Of a stretch of 64,000 bases of DNA, positions 25,599 through 33,894 are shown piece by piece. Every line of letters begins with the position of its first letter. The first letter of the stretch is position 1. Location of the stretch: contig NZ_KI535340.1 of NCBI RefSeq assembly GCF_000160075.2, forward strand, positions 124,001 through 188,000, in the 5' to 3' direction. This DNA comes from Abiotrophia defectiva ATCC 49176. GTDB lineage: Bacteria > Bacillota > Bacilli > Lactobacillales > Aerococcaceae. Both the position numbers and the translations under genes were made by a program. The notes beneath the pieces are model-generated. The model worked only from the letters and a program-made list of their open reading frames with translations. It was not told the DNA's origin and ran no database searches.

Positions 25599-27590
25599 AT
25601 GAAGAAAAAACTTCTTTTTGGGTTAGCGGCTGCAGCTTTGTTAACAGCCACTGCTACTAACTCAGATGTTTCTGCGGCTCGTTCGCGGAACAACTACAAT
25701 AGCTACAACAGCTCTCGTAGCTATAACACTCGTTACAATACTCGCAACAATTACTGGAACTACGGCTACAACAACTACAGTAATTCTCGCAACAACTATT
25801 GGAACTATGGTTACAATAACTACAACAATGGTTATAACAACTATTACTATGGCTATAACTACGGTAATGGCTACAATAACTACTACTATGACTACGGCTA
25901 TAACTACGGCTATAACTACAACTACAACAACACGACTCGTCGTATTACTTATTCTAATGGTCGTTACTGGTATACTGACCGTAACAACGTAAAATACTAC
26001 TATAGCAATGGCCAATGGGTACGTTACGTTGAAGAGTCTACCTCTAATGACTACTTCTACTACAACGGTCGCTACTACAAATTGACTGGCGACAACAAGT
26101 ACCTGGTATGGGAAAACAACCAATGGGTACCTTTAGAAGAGGAAGATAACTCTTCATCAGAATCTTCTTCTGAATCTTCTTCTGTTTCATCTGAAGCATC
26201 TTCTGAGTCTTCTTCTGAATCTTCTTCTGTTGTATCTGAAGTATCTTCTGAGTCTTCATCAGAATCTTCTTCTGTAGCATCTGAAGTATCTTCTGAATCT
26301 TCATCAGAATCTTCTTCTGTTTCATCTGAAGCATCTTCTTCATCATCAGCGGAAAACATCTTCCCAGGTCTTGAAGAATCTTCTTCTGTTGAATCACACA
26401 GCGACTTTGACTTTGATCACTTGAACAGCTCAAGCAGCTCAGAAAGCTCTTCAAGCAGCCAATTATCTTATCCAGATCCAACTTCAACTAGCGAATCTAC
26501 AGATATCTCTTCTGTATGGAGTGGTAGCGAATACCCTATTCCAGCTGAAGGTTATGCTCGTGTAAGAACTGCTGTTTACCCTCCAGGTACACCTAATAAC
26601 CCTAAAGTCTACAACGATTCACGTTACCGTTACAACAATGGTAAGCACTACTTCGTTGAAAAAGACGCAAAAGGTAAAGACATTTACTGGTGGACATGGG
26701 AAAAAGGCAGATGGTTCCTTCACGGTGAGGCATACTGGCCAGGCGACCCAGGTTTTGAATCAGGCGTTCACGAAAATCCAAACAACAGTGACGAGTACGG
26801 CTACACTTACGATGAAACTGTCTCTCCTAAACTCTACTCTGATATCATTGTAGGTAAAGGTAAAGCAGGCGATCCTCTTCCATTCAGCAACACTGAAGAA
26901 TTCAAGAAGTATGTTTTATCTAAAGTTAACCACGTCTTCAAAGACAACTATGGTTACGACTTAAAAGTAACCTACTCTGTTGAAGATGAAGACAAACTCA
27001 AAGGTAACGCTGCAGGCGCTTGGGGTGGTCGTTACATCTTAGAAGCTAAGATTACTAGCACCGGTAAAGAAGAATACGAATGGGGCTATGTCAACTACGT
27101 CTACGAAGTAGAAGGTATTGCACAAGACGAAAATTCTGAGTACGGTTACGAAGACATGGCCAAGGCTAAAGAAGCCTTTGCCTTAATCAACCAAGCTCGT
27201 ACCTCTAAAGGCTTACCTGCCTTGACTTGGGACGATGCAAGCTACTCAGCTGGTCAAGAAGCCCTCAAAGGTCTCTTAAAGAACTGGGATTCTAGCGGTA
27301 TGGTAGCTCGTGCAACTGCGTCTCCTTCTGACGTTGTAAACAAATTCTTAGGTAATGCACACGCTCAAACCTTATTAAGCTCACGTGCAGTTTCTGGTTC
27401 TGTTTCCTTATTACAAAAAGCAGACAGCACCTACTACTGGAAGATTACCATCAACGAATCAGCTGATGGTGGTGCAGCAAACGATGGTTTCCAACCATTA
27501 CCAGCACAAGACGACGAGTATGATGCAGCAGCTTCACACGAAGCTTTGATTGAAGAATTAAACTCTCGTCCACTCGAATGGAATAACTAA
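25599..27590 (+). CDS. Large secreted Tyr/Asn-rich, Ser-rich protein with C-terminal CAP-like domain
   Basis: 663 residues. Signal peptide 1-26 (AXA site near VSAA). Residues 31-111 are almost only Asn, Tyr, Gly, Arg and Ser. Two aromatic modules follow (117-143 and 153-179), then a Ser/Glu linker with four exact-register 15-residue repeats (186-245) and more Ser-rich sequence to about 290. A third aromatic module lies at 344-376. The C-terminus, about 523-620, reads as a divergent CAP/SCP domain: AFALINQARTSKGLPALTWD and later helices. No sortase motif and no membrane anchor at the C-terminus, so retention would depend on the modules. The aromatic modules resemble small wall- or glycan-binding repeats in layout, but I recognise no named family. 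Isolated plus-strand gene with its own promoter and terminator. Confidence 0.8.
   Translation: MKKKLLFGLAAAALLTATATNSDVSAARSRNNYNSYNSSRSYNTRYNTRNNYWNYGYNNYSNSRNNYWNYGYNNYNNGYNNYYYGYNYGNGYNNYYYDYGYNYGYNYNYNNTTRRITYSNGRYWYTDRNNVKYYYSNGQWVRYVEESTSNDYFYYNGRYYKLTGDNKYLVWENNQWVPLEEEDNSSSESSSESSSVSSEASSESSSESSSVVSEVSSESSSESSSVASEVSSESSSESSSVSSEASSSSSAENIFPGLEESSSVESHSDFDFDHLNSSSSSESSSSSQLSYPDPTSTSESTDISSVWSGSEYPIPAEGYARVRTAVYPPGTPNNPKVYNDSRYRYNNGKHYFVEKDAKGKDIYWWTWEKGRWFLHGEAYWPGDPGFESGVHENPNNSDEYGYTYDETVSPKLYSDIIVGKGKAGDPLPFSNTEEFKKYVLSKVNHVFKDNYGYDLKVTYSVEDEDKLKGNAAGAWGGRYILEAKITSTGKEEYEWGYVNYVYEVEGIAQDENSEYGYEDMAKAKEAFALINQARTSKGLPALTWDDASYSAGQEALKGLLKNWDSSGMVARATASPSDVVNKFLGNAHAQTLLSSRAVSGSVSLLQKADSTYYWKITINESADGGAANDGFQPLPAQDDEYDAAASHEALIEELNSRPLEWNN
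25689..25931 (+). repeat. Low-complexity Tyr/Asn/Gly coding region
   Basis: Codes for residues 31-111 of the secreted protein. Units such as RNNYWNYGYNNY occur twice almost exactly, followed by NNYYYGYNYG-type variants. Codons are dominated by AAC/AAT, TAC/TAT and GGC/GGT, giving a DNA-level imperfect repeat. Confidence 0.85.
26154..26333 (+). repeat. Four 45-bp tandem repeats encoding a Ser/Glu linker
   Basis: Four consecutive 15-codon units SSESSSESSSVSSEA with small changes (VVSEV, VASEV). Third positions are partly diverged (TCT/TCA, GAG/GAA), so the array is not brand new. Copy number could vary between strains. Confidence 0.88.
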
Positions 27591-27603
27591 TATTTCATTT
27601 TCA

Positions 27604-27640
27604 AGAGGGCTAGGATCACTCCTAGCCCTCTTATTTTTAT
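27604..27640 (+). terminator. Intrinsic terminator of the secreted-protein gene
   Basis: A perfect 12-bp stem (27604-27615 with 27620-27631, loop TCAC) followed by TTATTTTTAT. Confidence 0.9.
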
Positions 27641-27663
27641 CCTTAACCATAATAATTTTGGGC

Positions 27664-27695
27664 ATAAAAAAGGGAGTCAATAGACTCCCTTTTTA
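27664..27695 (-). terminator. Intrinsic terminator after the DUF1292 gene
   Basis: AGGGAGTC (27671-27678) pairs with GACTCCCT (27683-27690), extended by A/T runs on both sides. On the minus strand it ends in TTTTTT. Confidence 0.9.
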
Positions 27696-27700
27696 CTAGC

Positions 27701-28027
27701 TTAGAAATTGCCTTCTTCGTCTAAGAAGGTATTGAGGACTTCCTCAACCATATCCCATTCTTTCTCATCTTCGATTGGCAATAATTCACCAGACTGTCCG
27801 TCCTCGCCTTCCGTAAATGAGTAAGCTTGAAGCTCTACGTCCTCATCGTCAATAGCACCCGCTGGGTAGAGAATGACGTAGTTCTTACCATAATCTTCAG
27901 ATTCGAAGGTAAAGAGAATTTCATATAAGGCCTCATTGCCGTTCTCATCCACAATGGTAATGTGTTCGTGGTGGTCGTGTTCATGATGATGATCATGATC
28001 GTGATGGTGGTCGTGTTCGTGTGGCAT
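27701..28027 (-). CDS. DUF1292 protein with histidine-rich N-terminus
   Basis: 108 residues. Residues 3-22 contain 13 histidines alternating with Asp and Glu, a likely metal-binding tail. The rest ([20 protein letters not shown]) is the acidic DUF1292/YrzB domain. The gene follows ruvX and ireB, a neighbourhood conserved across Lactobacillales, but the role of the protein is unknown. The His-rich extension is seen in some other Lactobacillales members, from family knowledge. Confidence 0.85.
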   Translation of the reverse strand: MPHEHDHHHDHDHHHEHDHHEHITIVDENGNEALYEILFTFESEDYGKNYVILYPAGAIDDEDVELQAYSFTEGEDGQSGELLPIEDEKEWDMVEEVLNTFLDEEGNF

Positions 28028-28043
28028 AGCTATGCCCCCTTCC

Positions 28044-28472
28044 TTAATTAATTCGGTCTAAATAATTCTGTAGGATAATGACCGCAGCTAGCTTATCAAT
28101 AACTTGCTTGCGTTTCTTGCGGCTAACATTTCCTTCTGTGACAAGCATACGTTCTGCTTGCGAAGTGGTTAAGCGCTCATCCTGATAGTGGATAGTCAAT
28201 TCAGGTCTTAACTTACTAATTCCCTCTCCATAGGCCATTGAGGCTTCTGCTCTTGGTCCCAGACTATTATTCATATTCTTGGGCAAGCCAATAACAAGCT
28301 CCTTAACCTGGTGCTGATCAACTAGTTCTAGCAGGCGGTCATAACCTAAGTCCCCCGCTGCCTCGTCAATACGAATGGTCTCAAGTCCTTGAGCAGTCCA
28401 GCCCATTAAGTCGCTCACTGCCACTCCTACTGTCTTGGATCCTACGTCCAAGCCCATAATACGTTTATACAT
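28044..28472 (-). CDS. ruvX: RuvX/YqgF, putative pre-16S rRNA nuclease
   Basis: 142 residues with an RNase-H-like fold: [19 protein letters not shown] at the start supplies the first Asp, and [16 protein letters not shown] plus [15 protein letters not shown] the later conserved parts. E. coli YqgF matures the 5' end of 16S rRNA; a Holliday-junction role was proposed earlier. It starts three bases after ireB ends, its AAAGGA ribosome site being inside ireB. Confidence 0.94.
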   Translation of the reverse strand: MYKRIMGLDVGSKTVGVAVSDLMGWTAQGLETIRIDEAAGDLGYDRLLELVDQHQVKELVIGLPKNMNNSLGPRAEASMAYGEGISKLRPELTIHYQDERLTTSQAERMLVTEGNVSRKKRKQVIDKLAAVIILQNYLDRIN

Positions 28473-28475
28473 GGT

Positions 28476-28733
28476 TTAACGATTTCCTTTAACGTAGTAG
28501 CGGACTAAGGCTTCCACAATCTCATCGCGCTCATAACGGCGAATTAAGTTTCTGGCGTCACGATGGCGTGGAATGTAGGCTGGATCTCCTGACAAGAGAT
28601 AACCCACAATCTGGTTGGTTGCATCATACCCTTTTTCTTCTAGGGCGCTAAATACAATCTCTAGTACTTCGCGAATGGTCTGTTTATTGAGATCATCTAA
28701 GCTAAATAAGATGGTTTCATCTAATGATTGCAT
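28476..28733 (-). CDS. ireB: IreB family regulatory phosphoprotein
   Basis: 85-residue protein starting [20 protein letters not shown] and ending VRYYVKGNR, the UPF0297/IreB family. In Enterococcus faecalis IreB is phosphorylated on N-terminal threonines by the PASTA kinase IreK and restrains cephalosporin resistance; a Thr in the same ETILF position is present here. It begins the ireB-ruvX-DUF1292 operon. Confidence 0.93.
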   Translation of the reverse strand: MQSLDETILFSLDDLNKQTIREVLEIVFSALEEKGYDATNQIVGYLLSGDPAYIPRHRDARNLIRRYERDEIVEALVRYYVKGNR

Positions 28734-28762
28734 ACTATCACCAATCCTCTCGTTTAATCTTA

Positions 28763-28782
28763 TTGTACATGACTCTGTACAA
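28763..28782. repeat. Inverted repeat upstream of ireB
   Basis: TTGTAC (28763-28768) and GTACAA (28777-28782) with an 8-base spacer, 30 bases upstream of the ireB ATG and covering a TACAAT that could serve as its -10. Operator or chance; no partner regulator is suggested. Confidence 0.35.
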
Positions 28783-28819
28783 GATTGGAACCTTTTTGCA
28801 ACAATTCCGGCAAAAAAGC

Positions 28820-31465
28820 CTATAATTGTTCGTTAATTACTGCGCTGACTTGCGCCAATAATTCTGGAATCGCTTCTGGTTTCTTACCACCGGCTTGAGC
28901 CATTTGTGGCTTACCGCCACCGCCACCGCCGACAATTGCCGCTAATGGTTTGATGAGGTTACCAGCCTTAAGACCAGCAGCCAAGCCTTGCTCATCCACT
29001 TGGACCATGAGACTAACTTTTTCCTCTTGGCTAGCAACTAAGACCAAGATATTAGATGGTGCTTCTTTCTTCCAGATGTCAGCCATTTGACGCATCCCAT
29101 CAACAGATTGATTGCCTAAGTTAATGGCTACATAAGTCACATCCCCAACACTTTGAACATCTTGGAAGACTTGTCCTGCTTCAGCTTGCAGTAATTTTGC
29201 GTTGAGCGACTCCACTTGAGCTTGCGCTTGACGGAGTTCTTCTTGCAATTGCTCTAATCGTGGTAAGAGTTGGCTAGCTTGAGCCACTTTGAGATGATTT
29301 TGCACTTCTTGTAGGAGTTCAGCTTGAGCCTGATAATCCGCAACAGCAGCTTGACCAGTCAAGGCTTCAATCCGACGAATCCCGGCCCCAATCCCAGACT
29401 CAGCTAGGAGTTTGAAGGTGCCAATCTCATTAGTGTTGTTCACATGGGTCCCACCACACAACTCGATAGATTCGCCTGCAATATTCACAACCCGTACAAC
29501 ATCACCATATTTTTCCCCAAAGAGAGCCATAGCACCCGTTGCTTTGGCATCTTCAATGGACATTTCAGCGATATCAACATTAGCAGAGTTGGCGATCCAT
29601 TGGTTGACGAAGGCTTCAATCTGCTTGAGTTCCTCAGGTGTCACTTTACCAAAGTGTGAGAAGTCAAAGCGTAAACGATCTGGCCCAACGTAAGACCCCG
29701 CTTGGTTGGCATGGCTGCCCAAAACAACCTTCAAGGCGCGGTGCAAGAGGTGGGTTGCAGTATGGTTTTGGTTGGTCTTAAGACGCACTGCCCGGTCCAC
29801 TTCCAAGGTATAAGATTGACCGACAGTCAATGGCATCTCCCCTGTTTTGATGCGGTGCATAAACTGACCTTGAGGTGCTTTCTTAACATCTAAGACTTGG
29901 CCTACTTCTTGATCGCCATCTAGGATGATCCCAGAGTCCGCTACTTGCCCCCCCATTTCTGCATAGAAAGGACTACGGTTGAAGAAGACCCAACCCTCTT
30001 GATGAGCTGGTAACTGATCTACCTTGGCTTCATCTAGCACAATGGCCTTGATAGTCGCGTTTGTGACAAGCGTTTCGTAACCCACGAAATCAAAGGCATC
30101 AGTAATGTTTTGTAAGAGGTCGCTTTGGACTTGCATGCTCTCTTCCTTAGAACGAGCTGCACGAGCCCGTTGACGTTGGGCTTCCATTTCTGTCTCAAAA
30201 CCTTCTTGATCAACTGAGAAGCCTTGGCTATCAGCCAATTCAACCGTTAACTCTAACGGGAAACCAAAGGTATCATAGAGTTGGAAGGCTTGGGCGCCCG
30301 GAACCACGGTTTTGCCCTCAGCCTTGAGGTTAGCCATCAAATCATTCAGGTGAGCTTCCCCACCTTCAATGGTCTCGTGGAATCGCTCTTCTTCATTTAA
30401 GATGACCTTTTGAACGAAGGCTAATTGTTCCGTCAATTCTTGATAATAAGCCCCCATAATGTCCGCAATAACAGGGACTAATTCACTTAAGAAGCTACGG
30501 CTAATCCCCAATTTTCGGCCATGCATGACACTACGACGAATGAGACGACGTAGGATATAGCCACGCCCTTCATTGGAAGGCAATGCCCCATCACTAATCG
30601 CGAATGAAACCGCGCGAATGTGGTCGGCAATGACCTTGAAGCTGACTTGTTTGTCACCAGCTGAAGCAAAGTCTACACCAGAGACTTTTTCAATGGCTTG
30701 AATAATTGGCACAAAGAGATCTGTCTCATAGTTGGTTTTAGCATTTTGAATGACAGAGACTACCCGTTCCAAGCCCATCCCGGTATCGACGTTCTTGTTA
30801 GGAAGTGGTTGATAGGTGTCATCTGGCAAATGGTTAAACTCAGAGAAGACTAAGTTCCAGATTTCCAACCAACGCTCATTTTCACCACCTGGGTAGTTTT
30901 CAGGGTCGTCTGCTGCTAAATTATTAAATTCTTGGCCACGATCGTAGAAAATCTCCGTATCCGGACCACATGGGCCAGCCCCTATATCCCAGAAGTTATC
31001 TGCTACTGCTACCAAATGGTCAGCAATAAAGCCTGGCTGTTGTTTCCAGATTTCAGGCGTTTCCTTGTCTTCTGGATAGTAGGTAGCGTAGAGTTTGTCT
31101 GCTTCAAAACCTAACCAACGCTCGCTCGTTAAGAATTCCCAAGCCCAAGCAATAACCTCTTTCTTGAAGTAATCGCCGATAGACCAGTTGCCTAACATTT
31201 CGAAGAGCGTGTGGTGGCGGGCAGTATAACCTACGTTCTCAATATCATTGGTCCGGATACATTTTTGTACGTTAGCCAAACGACGGTTGTCTGGTACTTC
31301 CGTCCCGTCGAAGTATTTTTTAAGAGGGGCCACACCGGCGTTAATCCACAAGAGGGTTGGGTCATTGACCGGAATCAAAGAGGCACTTGGAATAATTTGG
31401 TGTTGTTTCTCTGCGAAGAAATCAAGATACATTTGGCGAATTCGCGCACTCGTCAATTGTTTCAT
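28820..31465 (-). CDS. alaS: Alanyl-tRNA synthetase
   Basis: 881 residues. The class II core begins [20 protein letters not shown], with motif 2 region [20 protein letters not shown] and motif 3 [12 protein letters not shown]. The editing domain carries the zinc site [11 protein letters not shown] and, further on, ELCGGTHV (Cys and His ligands). The C-terminal DHHA1-type domain ends with a Gly-rich segment [17 protein letters not shown]. Control is by an alanine T-box in the leader (31490-31706). Confidence 0.97.
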   Translation of the reverse strand: MKQLTSARIRQMYLDFFAEKQHQIIPSASLIPVNDPTLLWINAGVAPLKKYFDGTEVPDNRRLANVQKCIRTNDIENVGYTARHHTLFEMLGNWSIGDYFKKEVIAWAWEFLTSERWLGFEADKLYATYYPEDKETPEIWKQQPGFIADHLVAVADNFWDIGAGPCGPDTEIFYDRGQEFNNLAADDPENYPGGENERWLEIWNLVFSEFNHLPDDTYQPLPNKNVDTGMGLERVVSVIQNAKTNYETDLFVPIIQAIEKVSGVDFASAGDKQVSFKVIADHIRAVSFAISDGALPSNEGRGYILRRLIRRSVMHGRKLGISRSFLSELVPVIADIMGAYYQELTEQLAFVQKVILNEEERFHETIEGGEAHLNDLMANLKAEGKTVVPGAQAFQLYDTFGFPLELTVELADSQGFSVDQEGFETEMEAQRQRARAARSKEESMQVQSDLLQNITDAFDFVGYETLVTNATIKAIVLDEAKVDQLPAHQEGWVFFNRSPFYAEMGGQVADSGIILDGDQEVGQVLDVKKAPQGQFMHRIKTGEMPLTVGQSYTLEVDRAVRLKTNQNHTATHLLHRALKVVLGSHANQAGSYVGPDRLRFDFSHFGKVTPEELKQIEAFVNQWIANSANVDIAEMSIEDAKATGAMALFGEKYGDVVRVVNIAGESIELCGGTHVNNTNEIGTFKLLAESGIGAGIRRIEALTGQAAVADYQAQAELLQEVQNHLKVAQASQLLPRLEQLQEELRQAQAQVESLNAKLLQAEAGQVFQDVQSVGDVTYVAINLGNQSVDGMRQMADIWKKEAPSNILVLVASQEEKVSLMVQVDEQGLAAGLKAGNLIKPLAAIVGGGGGGKPQMAQAGGKKPEAIPELLAQVSAVINEQL

Positions 31466-31489
31466 ATACGATGAACTCCTTTTCTAATA

Positions 31490-31706
31490 AAAATAAAAAA
31501 CACATTCATTACATGCAAGGGCGATAAGCCGCGGTACCACCTTGCTTATAACGAATCTGCTTCATTACATCTTTAATGATTGTTAACGCCAATCCTACGC
31601 TAGTGTTGCCACTAGTAAGACCTAAGGGAGCATTGAGACCCGTGACTTCTTCCACCATATGAAGTCTCTCTGAGGCTGGGTTCAACATAGCCTTATACCT
31701 CTACCA
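31490..31706 (-). promoter_or_regulatory. T-box riboswitch, alanine-specific, controlling alaS
   Basis: The conserved antiterminator sequence AAGGTGGTACCGCGG is at 31529-31543 (minus strand). Stem I contains the AGAGA element and a GGTGGAA apical motif, and a GCT specifier codon for alanine at 31629-31631 within AATGCTCCC. Uncharged tRNA-Ala would stabilise the antiterminator and let transcription continue into alaS. Confidence 0.93.
31492..31556 (-). terminator. Terminator hairpin of the alaS T-box
   Basis: A 17-bp stem with one mismatch (arms 31540-31556 and 31504-31520) that includes the GCAAGG part of the T-box, followed on the minus strand by TTTTTTATTTTT. It is mutually exclusive with the antiterminator. 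Confidence 0.88.
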
Positions 31707-31735
31707 TTATACGGCTAAAAGGCCCTAAAAGTCAA
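31706..31735 (-). promoter_or_regulatory. Promoter of alaS, overlapping the dagK-like stop codon
   Basis: On the minus strand, -35 TTGACT (31730-31735), an 18-base spacer and -10 TATAAT (31706-31711). The -35 hexamer covers the last codon of the upstream gene. Confidence 0.8.
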
Positions 31736-32658
31736 GGTTCTGCTAGAATAAATGGATAAGTCAACCAATCAATGGTCAGCTGACGTGGCGCTGCCTCCTG
31801 GACCTCTCCGTCTACTTGACCTAGAATGGCTTGTTTAATGTCCAAATCAATCTTTTGACTGGTCCAACGGCTGACTTGAGGCGATTGGTCCTGCTGATGG
31901 CTGACTAAGACCTGCCAAATCAAGCCTGGTAAATGCCGTGCCTTGATACTGTGAAAGGCCATGACACTAATCTCTGGATTGCTAGCCTGACCTAGATTAT
32001 CTAATTTTATGCCCCCACCCATATAAGGATTCTTGAGGACACTGAAGAGGTAGCAGTCAGACACTAATTGAGGCAACTGATTATCTAGGCTGAGGCTGAC
32101 CTCAAAAGCCTCTAATTTAGGTAAGCTAGCAAAAACAGCCACTAGGTAGGACAACTTGCCCAAATGCCATTTAGCAAGCAAACGCCCCAGTCTCAAAGCC
32201 TTTGATTGCTGATTAACCATGGCATCAAAACCTATCCCTAGGCTATTAATGCCATAGCTAATTTGTCCACTGACTTGATCTTGCAAACGCAGAATGGGTA
32301 CCTGACACCGGCTACCTGCCTGCCATTGATCCAAGGCTTCTGTTAGGCTTCGCTTAGCCTGCCAGGCTCTAGCAAAATCATTACCACGTCCCGCCGGCAA
32401 GTAGAGAATAGCAGGTGGCTGTGAATGGCCAGCTAGACTGGCCACAACTTCGTGCAGAGTCCCGTCACCACCAATAACCGCAATGACTGGCTCCTGGGCC
32501 AATTGCTGAGCCAAAATCTCACTGTGGCCAGCATAAGTGCTAATATGGACTTTAGGCTCTATCTGGCGCTTACCCAGGGCTGCCAAGGTCTCCTCCAAGA
32601 CTTTACCTCCTTGTCCACCTCCAGCCCCTTGGTGGGCGATAATTGCTAATTCTTGCAT
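31732..32658 (-). CDS. Diacylglycerol/lipid kinase family protein (YegS/DgkB-like)
   Basis: 308 residues. The DAGK catalytic domain includes the nucleotide loop VIGGDGTLHEVVASLAG and LYLPAGRGNDFARAW. The C-terminal beta-sandwich (about 140-300) contains the PYMGGGIKL motif. The N-terminal NP-x-x-G element is replaced by AHQGAGGGQGG. Likely lipid kinase for diacylglycerol recycling, but the exact substrate is open because several YegS-like kinases differ in substrate. GGAGG-type site before the ATG. It has no close functional partner here. Confidence 0.82.
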   Translation of the reverse strand: MQELAIIAHQGAGGGQGGKVLEETLAALGKRQIEPKVHISTYAGHSEILAQQLAQEPVIAVIGGDGTLHEVVASLAGHSQPPAILYLPAGRGNDFARAWQAKRSLTEALDQWQAGSRCQVPILRLQDQVSGQISYGINSLGIGFDAMVNQQSKALRLGRLLAKWHLGKLSYLVAVFASLPKLEAFEVSLSLDNQLPQLVSDCYLFSVLKNPYMGGGIKLDNLGQASNPEISVMAFHSIKARHLPGLIWQVLVSHQQDQSPQVSRWTSQKIDLDIKQAILGQVDGEVQEAAPRQLTIDWLTYPFILAEP

Positions 32659-32736
32659 CTGCTCTCCTGCCTCCTTAACGCCTTAAACATGGTCTGTCTG
32701 GCGCTTACCTTAACCTATTAATTGTAACGCAGATAG

Positions 32737-32765
32737 TTGTCATTTTCTAGGCTTTTCGATACAAT
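32737..32765 (+). promoter_or_regulatory. Promoter of the HAD phosphatase gene
   Basis: -35 TTGTCA (32737-32742), a 17-base spacer and -10 TACAAT (32760-32765). Confidence 0.8.
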
Positions 32766-32796
32766 AAATCTAGCAAATCGATTAAGGAGTTCACTT

Positions 32797-33621
32797 ATGA
32801 CAGATTATCAAATGCTGGTCTTAGATATTGACGATACTTTGATGACCAGTGAGAACACTATCTCTGATGCCACCTACCAGGCCTTGATGAAGGCTCAGGA
32901 GCAAGGCAAGAAAGTCGTGCTAGCCAGCGGCCGACCAACCCCTTCTATGATTGAAACGGCTAAGCAGCTCAAATTAGACCATTTCGATTCTTACATCATT
33001 TCCTTTAATGGCGCTGCCATCACCAGCATGGCGGATGGCCAGGAACTCTTCAGCCAACGCCTAGAAGCAGAGGCTCAAGATGATATTGTCCGATATATTC
33101 AAGCTAAGGGTCTGACCGTCCTAACCTATATGGACGACTACGTGGTCATGGATAAGGCCAATGATTATAGCCACATTGAAAGTCAATTAACAGGTATTCC
33201 CGACCGTTATGATCCTGAGGCCATCGCGAACCTGTCTCAACTAGCTAAAGCCCGTATGAAATTCATTGGCGTGGGTGACCCAGATTTAGTTGCAGCAGCC
33301 GATGCTGAACTTGAAGGTCGCTTCGGTGAATTAACCTATGCTACCACCTCTAAGCCTTACTTCTTAGAATTCGTTCACCACCAAGTCTCTAAAGGCCAAG
33401 CCATTAAAGTCCTCTGCCAACATCTTGGTTTGACACTTGACCAGGTCATTGCCTGTGGCGATGGGAATAACGATTTGACCATGATTGAGACAGCCGGTTT
33501 AGGCGTTGCTATGGCTAATGCCACCCCACTGCTTAAGGAAGCAGCCGACCATATTACCCTCTCCAACGACCAAGATGGTCTAGTTCCCATCATTCGTGAC
33601 TTTATGGGAGTTAGCCTCTAG
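32797..33621 (+). CDS. Cof-type HAD-superfamily phosphatase (YidA-like)
   Basis: 274 residues. HAD motif I LDIDDTL has nucleophile Asp10 and acid Asp12; motif II is VVLASGRP; motif IV is ACGDGNNDLTM. The large cap domain between motifs is the C2 type of sugar-phosphate and flavin-phosphate phosphatases; the substrate cannot be read out. I choose the ATG at 32797, which has AAGGAG seven bases upstream; the frame stays open farther back, but the promoter occupies that part. No terminator follows before the tRNA gene. Confidence 0.9.
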   Translation: MTDYQMLVLDIDDTLMTSENTISDATYQALMKAQEQGKKVVLASGRPTPSMIETAKQLKLDHFDSYIISFNGAAITSMADGQELFSQRLEAEAQDDIVRYIQAKGLTVLTYMDDYVVMDKANDYSHIESQLTGIPDRYDPEAIANLSQLAKARMKFIGVGDPDLVAAADAELEGRFGELTYATTSKPYFLEFVHHQVSKGQAIKVLCQHLGLTLDQVIACGDGNNDLTMIETAGLGVAMANATPLLKEAADHITLSNDQDGLVPIIRDFMGVSL

Positions 33622-33670
33622 TCCAGTAAAAACTTAAACGCTTTTAGACCTTTGTCATTCCCTTTTTCAG

Positions 33671-33694
33671 CAAAATGTAGTATAATACATTTTG
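33671..33694 (+). promoter_or_regulatory. -10 of tRNA-Leu inside a 9-bp inverted repeat
   Basis: TATAAT (33681-33686) lies 14 bases before the mature tRNA and is embedded in CAAAATGTA (33671-33679) and TACATTTTG (33686-33694). The -35 at 17 bases is poor (TTCCCT). The perfect repeat resembles an operator, or may be accidental. Confidence 0.55.
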
Positions 33695-33700
33695 TGCTAA

Positions 33701-33783
33701 GCGGAGATGGCGGAACGGCAGACGCGCATGCTTCAGGCGCATGTGTCCAATAGGACGTGAGGGTTCAAATCCCTTTCTCCGCA
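33701..33783 (+). tRNA. tRNA-Leu (anticodon CAG)
   Basis: Acceptor arms GCGGAGA (33701-33707) and TCTCCGC (33776-33782) pair fully; the discriminator is A (33783). The D arm has GGCGGAACGGCAGAC. The anticodon loop CTTCAGG places CAG at 33734-33736. A long variable arm TGTCCAATAGGACGT marks it as class II Leu, and the T loop is GGGTTCAAATCCC. CCA is not encoded. It reads CUG codons. Confidence 0.95.
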
Positions 33784-33790
33784 TCATAAA

Positions 33791-33818
33791 AGAGCCCTTA
33801 AAGGGCTCTTTTTTATTT
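33791..33818 (+). terminator. Intrinsic terminator of tRNA-Leu
   Basis: AGAGCCCT (33791-33798) pairs with AGGGCTCT (33802-33809), followed by TTTTTTATTT. Confidence 0.92.
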
Positions 33819-33894
33819 CTACAAAATCATAGCTAATAGAATTTACATTCTTCTTATCACCTTAAATTGAGATTGCAAATCAGCTACATTATTC

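Noticed and set aside
25740-25930. CRISPR array in the Tyr/Asn region
   Set aside because: The repeats are in-frame protein repeats of varying length without uniform spacers; no cas genes are in the window.
25662-26123. Minus-strand Val/Ile-rich frame opposite the Tyr/Asn-rich region
   Set aside because: Its composition is the mirror of the AAC/TAC repeats in the real gene; not coding.
26044-26487. Open frames on the minus strand opposite the Ser-rich repeats
   Set aside because: They are created by the repetitive TCT/TCA/GAA codons of the sense gene and have no ribosome site.
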